NCBI GenBank assembly: GCA_002077065.1
Contig: NAJO01000029.1
Coordinates: forward strand, 558,001 to 622,000
Direction of reading: 5' to 3'
Length of the DNA stretch: 64,000 bases
DNA from: Cryoendolithus antarcticus
Lineage: Eukaryota > Ascomycota > Dothideomycetes > Cladosporiales > Cladosporiaceae
In this document: positions 42,334 to 53,034 of the stretch, in pieces
Position numbering within the stretch: position 1 is the first letter of the stretch
Layout of the letters: each line of letters begins with the position of its first letter
The notes under the pieces: generated by a model
What the model saw: the letters and a program-made list of their open reading frames with translations, nothing else
Database searches by the model: none
What the model was told of the DNA's origin: nothing
Program-made: the position numbers and the translations under genes

Positions 42334-45300
42334 TCAAGAGTCCGCTTCCGGAGAACTAGATTTCAAGTCAGCACATCTCCGCTCCCTCAATCATAGCGAG
42401 GAAACTCACTTCGGCGAATACTGCGGACTAGTAGGACTCCACTTCGGGCTGCGGGCCCCACTAGTCGGCGCGCTCTCCGGACTATAACTCGGACTCGTAG
42501 GACTATACCCATTCTGTGCTGGGCTGGTCGGTGAGTACATCGGGCTGGTTGGACTGTAGCTCGGACTCGTCGGGCTCGTGGAACTCGCGCCACCGGCACC
42601 ATTGTAGCGCGGTGAGGTTGGCGAGTACGCCGGTGAAGTGGGAGAGTAGGCTGGCGAAGTCGGAGAAGCGGGCGAGTAGTTGGGGGATGTTGGAGAGTAT
42701 TTCGGCGAGGTCGCGGAGCCTGGGGCTGCGCCACCAGTGGGAGAGGTGGGGCTATAGTTTGGCGAGGTAGGGGAGAAAGATGGTGAAGTTGGTGAGTAGG
42801 AGGGTGAAGTTGGCGAGTAAGAGGGCGAGGTGGGCGAGATCTTGCTCTTGCCGCTGTAGGCTGGAGAAGTAGGCGAGTAGGACGGCGAGGTCGGGGTGTA
42901 TGCCGGACTGCTGGGTGACCCGAAGCGTGGCGAGGTGAGCTCATAGCTCGGACTCGTGAGACCTGCGCTCGGCGAGGTGGGCGAGTAAGCCGCGCTTGGC
43001 GATGTAGGTGAGTAGGCGTAGCCAGGCGAGGTCGGACTGAGCCCACTGCTGAACGGCGAGGTAGGAGCATAAGCAGGGCTCATGCCGCCGACGCCACGGT
43101 ATGGGCTCATGCCGCCATCGAAGCCACTGCCACCGTAAGCCGTGAACCCACCACCCTCATCACCGCCAGCGTGCACGATCGGCGAGAACGAAGCGCCGTA
43201 ATCGCCACCAGCAAAGCCAGCCTCAGCCATTGGACTGCCCATATCGTAAGGCGTCATGCTGCCGTCCATCGGACTGCTCGCACCAGCACCCATACCACCG
43301 CGGCGACCAGCAGTGCTAGCAACGTCCTTGAGCATCTTCGAGTCTAGGAAGACCTTGAACATGCCGGTACCGCTGTGCGCGATTTGACCCAAGATGATAT
43401 TCTCGCTGACACCGCGGCAGACATCCAGCTCGCCACCAGCAGCAGCATCAAACAAGATCTCGACGGTCTCTTCGAAAGAGCAGCGCATCAACGCGCCAGT
43501 CTCGGCTTTGTTGATGCCGTGTCGAGTGACTGCCATGAGACTACCACGAGCAGTCATGACGTCGCAAAGCAGAGCCATGTGTCTGTGATTGACGTACGAG
43601 CCATCGAAAGACAACACAGCATGCAGCTCCTTGATGAGCGCCGCACGCGTAGCCTCAATCCCAAAGACCGCATTGATCTGGCCGAAGTGATTACAAGTAG
43701 TCCTGGTCGAGTCGACGCCATCAATGCAAAGGACCTCTTTCAAGTTGACGCCATCGGTGTCAAGGTACCACTCCTTGCAGAGCGGGTCTGACTTGACCTT
43801 GATGAGTGCGCCATCGTCCTTCTCCCGCATGCGCTCCTCGGAAGTGACGTAGACGCGCTTGATGTCGTTAATACCGCGCAGCACAACAGTATCGAGCATG
43901 TGAGTCTCCAGTCGCTTGAGAGTGTCCTCTTCTTGGTCGTTGTCACCATCCTCCTTCTCGCCGTTGTTAGCATTGACCATGCGGATACGCACGACTTGCT
44001 CGTCAGCGTTCTCGTCGGAGAAGATCGTAGCAACATCCTTGCCGTACACGTCCTTGATCCGGGCTGCGACATCGGTGACGGTCAGACCCTTGTCGAGTAG
44101 CTGTCTGCGGCCCAGCACAATGCGCAACAGCCACTTGCTCTGCAGCTCGGCCGGGGCACCGTTGTCGTCGGGCAAGATGAAGTAAGATTCCACCATGTCG
44201 CCATCTCCCTCAACCACCGTTTGCTCGATGACGGGATCGTAGTAGATCTCAGTTTCTTCAGTCACAGCGCGAAGACTGGTGTGCTCGACGGCTGAACGAA
44301 GCAGCTTGCACTGCTCCTGGTCCAGCACGTGCTCGGGCAGCTGGTAGACCTTCATCGACGGCGTCTTGAGATTGTCGGCGACGTTTAGAATCTCCTTGAG
44401 ACGTGGCACACCGAGCGTGACGTTCTTCGCAGACACACCGGCGAAATGGAACGTGTTCAGCGTCATCTGTGTAGCCGGCTCCCCAATGGACTGCGCAGCA
44501 AGCACACCGACCATCTCTCCCGGGCTGGCGAGAGAGCGGAGGAAGCGCTCTTGGATCTCACCGAGGATGTTGTCAAGCGCCAGCTTAGTCAAGAAGTCCT
44601 GCTTGACCAGCTTCTTGAACGCCAAACGTGAGCGATACAGCGCCTTGACAAGCAGTGTAGCGTTCCCATCAGCCTCCTTCGTCAAGGGATCCTCGCCTCG
44701 CACTACTATGAGCGAGTCGAGCATCTTCTTGACAGCCGGGATGGTCTCACGGGGATCCAGATCACTGCGCTGACCATCTCGGATGCGGAACTTGGTCTTG
44801 GCCGTCTCGATGATGCGGCCGATGTTGAGCGGCAGCTGCCTCTCGGAGTCAGGCTCCTGCAGATCCTTGCGAATCTTCAGGCGATCGTTCTCAATAGCCT
44901 CGAACTCCTCGTCGAACAGGCGCTGCACGTCAAGGTCGCCGACCAGGTCATCAGCCACCTCAATGTCATCGGAGGTAAGGCGGAAGCGCTTGTTGTGTGG
45001 ATCCATGATGTCAACTTTGTACTTCTTTTCGAATGCCTCGTGCGAACCATTGATGATGTCAAGTGGCTGCTTCTCAATGTAGACAGCATCAAGACCATCT
45101 TCGCCGTAGATGAATTGCACGATATCGCCATGTGAGTTGCGGACAGTGCCATCGTACTTGACGGCGACCTCTTCCAGGGCCTTAACCAGTCGGCGCTGAA
45201 TGTACCCAGTCTCGGCGGTCTTGACCGCAGTATCGATCAGACCTTCACGACCACCCATGGCGTGGAAGAAGAACTCGGTGGGTGTCAAGCCACGCAAGTA

Positions 45301-47888
45301 GGAGTTCTCGACGAAGCCGCGAGATGCAGGCGAGTAATCGTCCTTTGGGAAGTGAGGAAGCGTGCGGTACTTGAAGCCGAACGGCAATCGCTTGCCCTCC
45401 AGCGATTGTTGACCGACGGCAGCTGTCATCTGTGAGATGTTCACAGAAGAACCCTTGGAGCCGGACTTGACCATCTGACCGACGTTGTTGAAGTCCTTGA
45501 CACCCTTTGAGGAGACGTCACCAGCCTGGTTGCGAGCTTCTTCGAGGTAAGCTTTCGCTCTCGACTCGAAGGACTCTCGGATCGTCATGCCAGGCAGTGG
45601 CTCAAGCTCATTTGCTTGCACCTCCTTGATGAGGTCCTCCACGTTCTGCTTCTCGGTAGCAACAGCGTTCTCAATGCCACGAGCGGTAGCGACGCTGGGG
45701 ACAGTGTCACCAATGCCGACACTGAAGCCGTTGTGCAGAAGCCAGTAGCATACGATGCGCTGGGCGGCGTTGAAGAAGTTGACAGCAGCCTCCCAGCCAC
45801 GCTCGTTGTAGATGACGTGGACAACACTGCCACCAGATGCACCCACAACCTTCTTGACAAGCTGACCATACTGCAACTCACCGTTCTGGATTAAAAGACC
45901 CTGGTCTTGCAAAGGCGCATGGCCACCCTTGTCGTCGTAGCGGAAGACGTTCAAGCCAGTCGGGAAAGCGTACGAGATAAGCTGCTTACCAGTCCAGCGG
46001 GGGCTGGGCTTGAGGATAGCAGGATGCGGCACAATGCCATCCCAGCCAGGTACCCACATCAGAATGTTCATGACCTGCTGCTGGTCAAGCATCGTGTCAC
46101 GCCTAGTGAGCTTATAGATGCCAGCCATGGTGTCCTGAACAATACCCATCAAAGGGCCGTTCTTCTGCGGCGAGACGATGTTGAGAGGTACAGCACAAAG
46201 GTTCATAACCTCAGAGCGTGTCTCGTGTGACTGCGGAACGTGCAAGTTCATCTCGTCACCGTCGAAGTCTGCGTTATAGGGTGAGGTGACGGACAGGTTG
46301 AGGCGGAAGGTCGAGTAAGGCATTACCCTCACTCTGTGACCCATCATGGACTCCTTGTGCAGCGAAGGCTGGCGGTTGAATATGATGTAGTCGCCATCGA
46401 CAATGTGTCGCTCGACGATCGCACCAATCTCAAGTCGAACTTGCTCTTTCTTGCCGTGCTTCAGGTCGATTCTGTCGCCGCTTGCACGGATGACGTATCG
46501 TGCGCCAGGATGAACATCGGGTCCATTGCGCACCAGCTCGTACATCTTGTTCAGATTGTAGGCGTTGACGCGCTCGGGGAAGGTGAGAGTCCGAGCGATG
46601 GATCGAGGAACACCCACCTCGTCGAGAGACAAGTTGGGATCACCAGTGATGACCGTACGCGCGGAGAAGTCGACACGCTTGCCCATCAAATTGCCACGAA
46701 GGCGTCCCTCCTTCGACTTCAAGCGAGCACGAATGGCCTTGACAGGACGACCAGACTTCTGTTGGGCAGTGGGCAGGCCGGCGATGTCGTTGTCCATATA
46801 TGTCGCAACGTGGTACTGCAGAAGCGAGATGAACTCGTCGACCACGTGCTGAGGGGAGCCTTCTTGTTCACATCGCTTTACGTTCGAGTTGGCGCGGATG
46901 ATGTCCGACAGCTTGTAGGTCAAGTCATCCTCGGAGCGCATGCCTTGGCTGGTGCCGTCAACGGAGATACTGGGTCGGACAGCAGGTGGAGGGACTGGCA
47001 TAACAGTGAGCACCATCCACTCCGGGCGAGCATAGTCGGCATTCAGGCCCATGCACATAAGGTCGCGCTCGGAGATGTTGCGGAACACATTGAGCGCCAT
47101 CTGTGGGGTGATGGGTCGCTTCTCGGGTGTCTTGTCGCCATCATCGTCCTGATCGCCCTTCGGGAGCTTCCAGGTACCAGTCAACTTGAGCGCGTCCTTG
47201 CGAACCTCAGGCTGGATGTTGCCGCAACCGCCGTGACCCTTCTGCTTTAGCTTCGCCTTAGGATCGCTGAAGTCGTCACCACCGTCATCCTGAATGTCCG
47301 GCTCGCAGATCATCTTGGCCTTGCAGATCTTGTGCACTGCCTCGAAACGGCGCTTGGCCTCACGCATCCTGATCGCCTGGGCGAAAGCTGGGTTGCGCTA
47401 GTGAAGTCATGTCAGCTTGAATGTCCGGAACATCGGGAGCGCAATGCGCGATGATGATGATCAGGAACATACTTCATCTTCCAAAAGCTTGCCGCAGTTG
47501 TGACAGACGGACTCAAGGATGGCCTTGACTTTCTTGATGAAGCCTAGTCACGTGCGCATTAGCGAAATGAAATGTTAAACATAGAAAATGTCAGCCTACC
47601 AGGATGGTACACAGGGACAGCCAACTCGATGTGCCCGAAGTGACCAGGACACTCTTGCTGGCTCTCGCCGCAAGTTGCGCATCGGTAGGCGCGGTCGATG
47701 GAGCCGAGTTTAGGGTCATTCAAGCCCTTCTCGCGCGGTCTGTGGCGCTGCTCGTCCATGGTCTCGGGGTACTCGATGTGGCAAACACTCATGTTCTTGA
47801 TCTCCTCGGGCGAGAAGAGTCCGAATTGTATCTCTTTCACCGTCTTGAGTGGCGCACTCGAGTGCGGGAATCCGAGTGGGCTCGCCAT
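42334..47888 (-). CDS. RPB1: RNA polymerase II largest subunit Rpb1
   Basis: Four exons, 47888-47600, 47543-47473, 47397-42410 and 42355-42334, with introns of 56, 75 and 54 nt, give 1789 residues. The zinc-binding clamp motif appears as [17 protein letters not shown] and CHNCGKLL (spliced from the small second exon). The catalytic loop [10 protein letters not shown] supplies the three Mg-binding Asp residues. The bridge-helix and trigger-loop region ([20 protein letters not shown], then [16 protein letters not shown]) is intact. The C-terminal domain holds about a dozen exact YSPTSP units among variants. The 22-nt last exon replaces the apparent terminal Lys and stop with NSPEADS, reached through a GTGAGT donor, a GCTGAC branch and a CTAG acceptor. 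It is the catalytic core of Pol II in the nucleus. It shares a promoter region with SWD1. Confidence 0.97.
42410..43070 (-). repeat. Rpb1 C-terminal heptad repeats (21-nt periodicity)
   Basis: Imperfect tandem copies of the heptad YSPTSPx at the 3' end of the RPB1 coding region. I count about a dozen exact YSPTSP units plus variants (YAPTSP, YTPTSP, FSPTSP, WSPTSP, YSPASP). Non-heptad spacers interrupt the array (for example [16 protein letters not shown] and [11 protein letters not shown]). The heptads carry the Ser2/Ser5 phosphorylation code in the family. Confidence 0.9.
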
Positions 47889-48638
47889 GGTTTCGGCGAA
47901 GTACTACGGTTCGCGTGTGGATGCTATACTGTGCAGAAGTCGTGCTGTGTGGATAGCTCGAGCGCTTTGAAGTGATTCCAGTGGAATTCTCGACTGCACG
48001 CGCGCCCGTCACTGCTGCCTCCGCCTCCCCCTATCGCACCGCGCAACCTCTGAGAGGCGCGCCTCCGCCCTTACTTCACTCGCCTCGACTCCACGATTCC
48101 GTCTATCCGGACTACTTTGCTGCCGGTAATGGCGGTGATGATATTACGCGCGTGGTGCGCAGGTGGCGATGCAATATGAATGCAGGTGTGATGTGAAGGC
48201 GTCGTGCGCGCAGAGTCGGCGGCCAGCCAGCGACTTGCTGCGAGTCGCGCAATATTACTATGAAAGCGTAGAAGAGTTTGTGACTGCGAGTGAGTATCGC
48301 GGCGATCCTGGCGATATCTCTGCGTCGTGGGTGGGAAGTGTCGTGGTGGATGGTGGGAGGCCGTGATCGCGCTGTCTTTGGGCTTCTGCAGCGGGAGATG
48401 CGGGAGGCGGCTTGGCACAGCTGAGTCACGCGGCAGAGCCGCACTAGACCCAATGCAGACTGACAGAGTCGAGATATCGACATGTGAAGTCCAACTGTGC
48501 TGTGAGTGAAGGTCCAGCTGCACGTGAGACTCGTGGGAGATGGATGTAGTGAACTGAGTATGGCTATGGATTGAAGCGTCTCGCCGGCTGATTTGAGCCA
48601 CCACCACCACCACCACCACCACCACCCCCATTGCCGCA
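47889..48638. promoter_or_regulatory. Divergent promoter region of RPB1 and SWD1, 750 bp
   Basis: Separates two divergent genes that both act in transcription. The SWD1 end has a trinucleotide repeat in the leader (separate entry). Minus-strand frames across the region are low-complexity read-throughs of that repeat and were rejected. Confidence 0.5.
48598..48624 (+). repeat. (CCA)9 microsatellite in the SWD1 leader
   Basis: Nine perfect CCA units ending 14 nt before the SWD1 ATG. Such a tract in a 5' leader is length-variable and could influence translation. It is not coding in the SWD1 frame because it lies upstream of the first ATG. Confidence 0.85.
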
Positions 48639-50057
48639 ATGAACCTCCCCCTCTCCGACCCCACCCTCCTGGCGCAAGATATCCCCGAGATCCTCACGGC
48701 GCGTCTGCGCTCCTCTGGCCAGGCAGTCTGCATCCGCTTCTCCCACCGCGGCGATCTGCTAGCCTCAGGCACGACCAAAGGCACCATCGCCATCTTCGAC
48801 CTCGAGACCAATGGCGTTGCGCGCAAGCTCAAGGGTCACACCGCTGGTCGCGCCATACAGTCGCTGTCATGGGACAAGAGCGGGCGGTACTTGCTAAGCT
48901 CCAGCATCGACTGGAAGATAGTGCTGTGGGATCTGCAAGATGGAAGCAGACTGCACACAGTAAATCTGGGCGCGCCTGTCTACATCGCCCAGCTGCACCC
49001 CTCGGGCATCTCGCAGTGTGTCGCTGCGCTGTATGAGTACCGCCCAGTGCTGGTCGACTTCAGCACCAAGCAAGCCAAGCAACACCCTCTGCCTAATAGT
49101 CCGAAGCGTGCTGCACATGAGGATGGCAGCGATAAGCCAGACGCGAAGCTCTTCACCACCGTCGCCGTCTTCACCCCCTCAGGCAGCCACATCATCACCG
49201 GCACCACCAAAGGCTGGCTGAATGTCATTCACACCGCCACGCGCGAAGTGGTCTACAGCACCCGCCTCTGCGCCAAGCCCATCCTGCTCATCCGCCTGAG
49301 CTCCTCAGGCCGCGATCTCCTGGTCAACGCCTCAGACACCATCATCCGCACGATCAAGCTCCCAGACTTCTCCGACCCGAACCTCCAGCCCGACAGCATC
49401 AATCTCGAAGTCGAGCACAAATTCCAGGATGTTGTCAACCGCCTCTCGTGGAATCACGTCTCCTTCAGCAGCACAGCAGACTATGTCATGGCGTCCACGC
49501 TCATGAACCACGACATCTACATCTGGGAGCGCGGGCATGGATCCCTCGTGAAGATCCTCGAGGGACCAAAAGAGGAGTTGGGAGCAGTTGAGTGGCATCC
49601 CACGCGACCCTTCGTTGCAGCATGCGGAGTAGAGAGCGGGAAGATCCATATCTGGGGTATCAACACACCACAACGATGGAGTGCGCTCGCGCCTGACTTT
49701 GCGGAAGTGGAAGAGAACGAAGAGTATATTGAGCGGGAAGATGAGTTCGACATACAGCCTGACGAGGAGATTCGACAGCGTATGCTAGACCAGGAGGACG
49801 AAGAGGTGGACGTACTCAGCGTCGACATCGGGCAGCTTGAGAGAGAGGGCGTGATGAAGGGGAGCGCCGAGGCTGAGGTGTTCAGAATGCCCGTGCTTGT
49901 GGGCGCGGATGAGAGTGATAGCGAGGATGAGATGGTGGCCATTGGCACTGGGCAATTCAGGAGGAAGAGTACGGCGAGGGAGGATAGTGAATTCTTGGAG
50001 GGCGAGGATATGCAAGGAGTGGCTGCGGCGGGGACTAAAAGGAGAAGGGGTGAATGA
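48639..50057 (+). CDS. SWD1: COMPASS subunit Swd1 (RBBP5 homolog)
   Basis: Single exon of 472 codons. The N-terminus (LAQDIPEILTARLRSSGQAVCIRFSHRGDLLA) and WD40 repeats (ASGTTKGTIAIFDLE, SSSIDWKIVLWDL, STLMNHDIYIWE, CGVESGKIHIWG) match Swd1/RBBP5. The order of blades and the block CVAALYEYRPVLVDF are typical of the family. After the propeller, the acidic C-terminus has the hinge-like PDFAEVEENEEYIEREDEFD segment that contacts Bre2/Ash2L in the complex. Swd1 is a core part of COMPASS, which methylates histone H3 lysine 4 in the nucleus. The gene is complete. Confidence 0.95.
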   Translation: MNLPLSDPTLLAQDIPEILTARLRSSGQAVCIRFSHRGDLLASGTTKGTIAIFDLETNGVARKLKGHTAGRAIQSLSWDKSGRYLLSSSIDWKIVLWDLQDGSRLHTVNLGAPVYIAQLHPSGISQCVAALYEYRPVLVDFSTKQAKQHPLPNSPKRAAHEDGSDKPDAKLFTTVAVFTPSGSHIITGTTKGWLNVIHTATREVVYSTRLCAKPILLIRLSSSGRDLLVNASDTIIRTIKLPDFSDPNLQPDSINLEVEHKFQDVVNRLSWNHVSFSSTADYVMASTLMNHDIYIWERGHGSLVKILEGPKEELGAVEWHPTRPFVAACGVESGKIHIWGINTPQRWSALAPDFAEVEENEEYIEREDEFDIQPDEEIRQRMLDQEDEEVDVLSVDIGQLEREGVMKGSAEAEVFRMPVLVGADESDSEDEMVAIGTGQFRRKSTAREDSEFLEGEDMQGVAAAGTKRRRGE

Positions 50058-50691
50058 GGGACCATCCTACGCCATACATGGATCACAAGAACGCTAGGCA
50101 GGTCTGATCAGAGCTGCAACTCTAGCCACACAGTCTGCTGTTTCCGCAGAAACTGCGCGAGCGCTACAGTGGTGCGAAGACTTGATAGCGACAGTTTCAC
50201 AGCATCTTCCGCTGCCGCCTGGACGTCGCCGAGGTCACTACGCCGACTTAGCACCAGAGTCGTAAGCGATCATGAGAGCCAAGAGAGCAGATGCGCCACA
50301 AAGCACTTTTAGAGCACGCGCAGAAGTCAACGAGTCCCGGAAAATCATAAGACTAGACGAGTGAAGTCCGCGAGCTGGGAGCCCTCGAGTCGGCTGTATT
50401 CGCATTCGTACACTCGATGCGTTCAGCGAGCTGCTGAGCAATCTGCGCCCGGAGTTGAAGACATGAAGTGGCGGCCGAAGTAATGGAAATGCCGGGTCAG
50501 TATTGTAGAGTCGGGCAGGCACTGAGGTTGACAGCTGTACGATGAGCCTACAATTCGGTCTTGCATTTTTCTCAAAGTCGTCTATGCTTCCATACTGACG
50601 TCCAGATGCGGATACACTGAAGAGTACAAAGAACAAAGACCGAGGAACACAATGGCTACCACTTCGAGTTTACGTCTGGCTGACAAAGGAC
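50058..50691. other. Intergenic, 634 bp
   Basis: 3' side of SWD1 and 5' side of a decayed kinase gene. A minus-strand open frame inside it is listed separately with low confidence. Otherwise I see nothing. Confidence 0.45.
50238..50636 (-). CDS. Doubtful small single-helix protein
   Basis: An uninterrupted frame of 132 codons. The last 70 residues have a basic, Ser-rich run followed by one hydrophobic helix (ALKVLCGASALLALMIAY), which would fit a small mitochondrial membrane protein. An internal ATG gives a 55-residue version. There is no family match I can name, and the start region is weak, so this may well be chance. Confidence 0.2.
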   Translation of the reverse strand: MFFVLFSVSASGRQYGSIDDFEKNARPNCRLIVQLSTSVPARLYNTDPAFPLLRPPLHVFNSGRRLLSSSLNASSVRMRIQPTRGLPARGLHSSSLMIFRDSLTSARALKVLCGASALLALMIAYDSGAKSA

Positions 50692-52510
50692 TTGACTACC
50701 TCCGCACGCAGACCACTGTACTCTGCTAGCCCACTGTGCCGAGTTTTCGGACTCATAGAAGGTGCTAGGTCGGGTCTGCCAATTGACATAGGCCCCAAGA
50801 ACGATCCCACGGGCGAGGCTGGGGTCAGCAATAGCGGGATTCAGAGCTATCGAACCGACCACCCCCTTATAGAACTCACGGTGGCACGCGGCGTCGTTGA
50901 GATTCAGTCCTCGGCAGAAGAATCAGGCAATGAAGATCCGAATGCGCCTTCACCATACGACACAGCCTCACAGCAGCCTCTCTTCCCGCCCCGTCGCGGT
51001 CCGCCTGCAAACTCGGAGGATGATTATGAGCTCTGCGAGAGACTGACAGATGTTCTAATTGAGACTGATACGGTTTTGCAGGGCCCGACATAGAGACAGA
51101 CAACTTCGATGCCCAGCCCACAGACTCCGAGATAGCGAGATGGGCGGCCGTGCGAGAGGCGTCCATGGATGCCTCCACGAAATTGCATAATGGCAATACC
51201 CTTGGCAAAGGTGCTTATGGGGTGGTATTCGCTGCTTACAAACTGAATAAGAAACAGCTGATTCGTGATATTGCTGCTGTGAAGGACGTGTACATGAGAC
51301 GACATCAGTGGGATGTGTGGACTCACTGGGCAATTCTCTCCCGACGATCGAGCTCACGTGGACTCTGAGCTACCTGGCTAACATCCTCTCCGCAGGGCGG
51401 CGACGTGAAAGACCTCGAAAACCGCGTCCCCATCGAAGTCGCCGTAATGCAAACCCTCAGACCCGCCGGCCAGGGCTCCGAGAAGACAGTCAAGCTCCGT
51501 CACGCCAGCCCCGTAGACGATCACAAGCACACCTATTGAATATACAGTGACTACTGGCTTGGCAGTCTAAGCGACGCGATCAAGTCCCGCGTTGAATCGA
51601 TCGACGAAGGCGACCCTCAATTCGACGAATTTCTCCTCTCGAAATGGCTCGAAGACGCCACAGACGCCTGCATCCCGCTATACGAAGGCTCCTCTACAGC
51701 CGCCACGCAACCATGGCGAAAGATCGTACACCGCGATATCAAGCCCGGAAACATGCCGATCGACCACCCTCGCAAAACCGGCGAGTAGCCCGCGGTGACA
51801 GTATGTCGCATGGCGGACTTCGGCGCAGCAGTCTTCACGGACGATGACGACTCACACAACCCAATGAGCTACAATTACGGCGCCGGCACCGAGGGCTTCC
51901 AGCCTAGAGAACTCGTCACCGGATCGCATCGCCTCGGACTAACGCAATTCGGCCGCGGCAAGATAGGCGACCATAGCAAATCGGCGCGACCATGATAGCC
52001 GTAGCTGATCTGACACCGCATCCTGGTGGGGATAACTTTGACCCCGACTTCACGGACCGTGTGGCGCGACCTGGGCAACGGCTCTACAGTGAAATGCTCA
52101 AGCAACTGTTGTACTGGTGTACCCGCGTGGACGCGGAGGACCGTGTTGACTTACACACGCTCCAGCGGACTATCCGGCAGCATACCAGAGGCGTAGGAGC
52201 CGGAGACTCCCCGGACTTTGCTGATGGTGCTCGACACGAAGATGACGATTTCAGAATGCGGTACATGCCTAAGTGGCCTAACAGGTGGGTGTACAGGTAT
52301 CACATGAGCGCTCCAAGGAGAAAGGAGTCTGACTTGCCACCTCGACCGGCCAATGAGGAGGATGAGATTGATAAGGAGGATGCAGCCTCTGATGAAGGGG
52401 ATCAACAGCACCCAGTCGGAATCTCTTCTGACCCAGGATCGCGCAGCTTCTCTGCTGTTGAGGGTGGAGCACGAGAGAGCTATAATGAGGGTGAGATAGA
52501 GAGTGATTAA
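50692..52510 (+). pseudogene. Protein-kinase-like pseudogene 1
   Basis: A kinase-like gene read in pieces. An acidic N-terminal part (50692 onward) leads by an unresolved intron to a glycine loop at about 51205 (LGKGAYGVVFAAYKL) with AAVKDVY, and an intron (about 51314-51396, branch GCTAAC) joins QWD to GGDVKDLENRVP. The catalytic loop VHRDIKPGNM (about 51728) and MADFGAAV (about 51810) are in one frame, but that frame has TGA at 51537-51539 (HTY*IYSDYW) and TAG at 51786-51788. Near 51977 the frame shifts (HSK then IGATMIAVADLTPHPG), probably a small deletion. The C-terminus then runs to 52510. Two stops and a shift make it a pseudogene. A second member lies 500 bp downstream. Confidence 0.65.
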
Positions 52511-53034
52511 CTAGCTCGACGGACTTGGAAGGGGAGGAGAGGATCACAGAATCTCGTATATGAGCTTAAGCTCTTTGTCAGACGTCGAGAAGCACTGGTG
52601 TGATGTTTTCCAGCGTACTGTCAGTCTCGGAAGAACACGGGCAAGTAGGATCTGGACGCTGATGATCTGCCGGTCCAGCTGTAACGTTTGTGCAATCTCA
52701 TTATTCCGTGTCTTCGATCTGCATACTTCAACTGCTACACCCGCGAACACACCACGTGTCGCACGTGGGTGGTAGCCTGAATCATCCGCAGACAGAACAG
52801 GACGATGTGAGCCCGGCTGGTGTGATTCAACAAAGAGACATCGGGAATCCGGATCCGGAAGATACGAAGCAGCGGCAACAGAATCTGCCTACGAGCTATG
52901 CTAGGCCAGATCTCAGTGCGTATTGCAGAGCTCTCATTTGCAGTGGTGTCATCGGTATCGTCGCTGCAGAGCTAGTCGCAAACCGTCAACGGCATCGCCC
53001 CGCCCTTGTCCCCTAATAGTAGTCACCGTTCACC
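52511..53034. other. Intergenic, 524 bp, between the two kinase-like genes
   Basis: Holds a 108-codon frame (52690-53016) with one hydrophobic patch but no family features. Possibly the promoter of the second kinase-like gene. Confidence 0.4.

Noticed and set aside
42387..43070. Arg/Pro/His-rich minus-strand frame over the RPB1 tail
   Set aside because: It is the out-of-frame reading of the heptad repeats.
46336..47250. 304-codon plus-strand frame opposite RPB1
   Set aside because: It lies wholly antisense to conserved RPB1 coding sequence and has no protein motif; a shadow of codon bias.
48593..49036. Poly-histidine frame before SWD1
   Set aside because: The His run is the (CCA)9 repeat in another frame; the frame begins with TTG and overlaps the SWD1 coding region.
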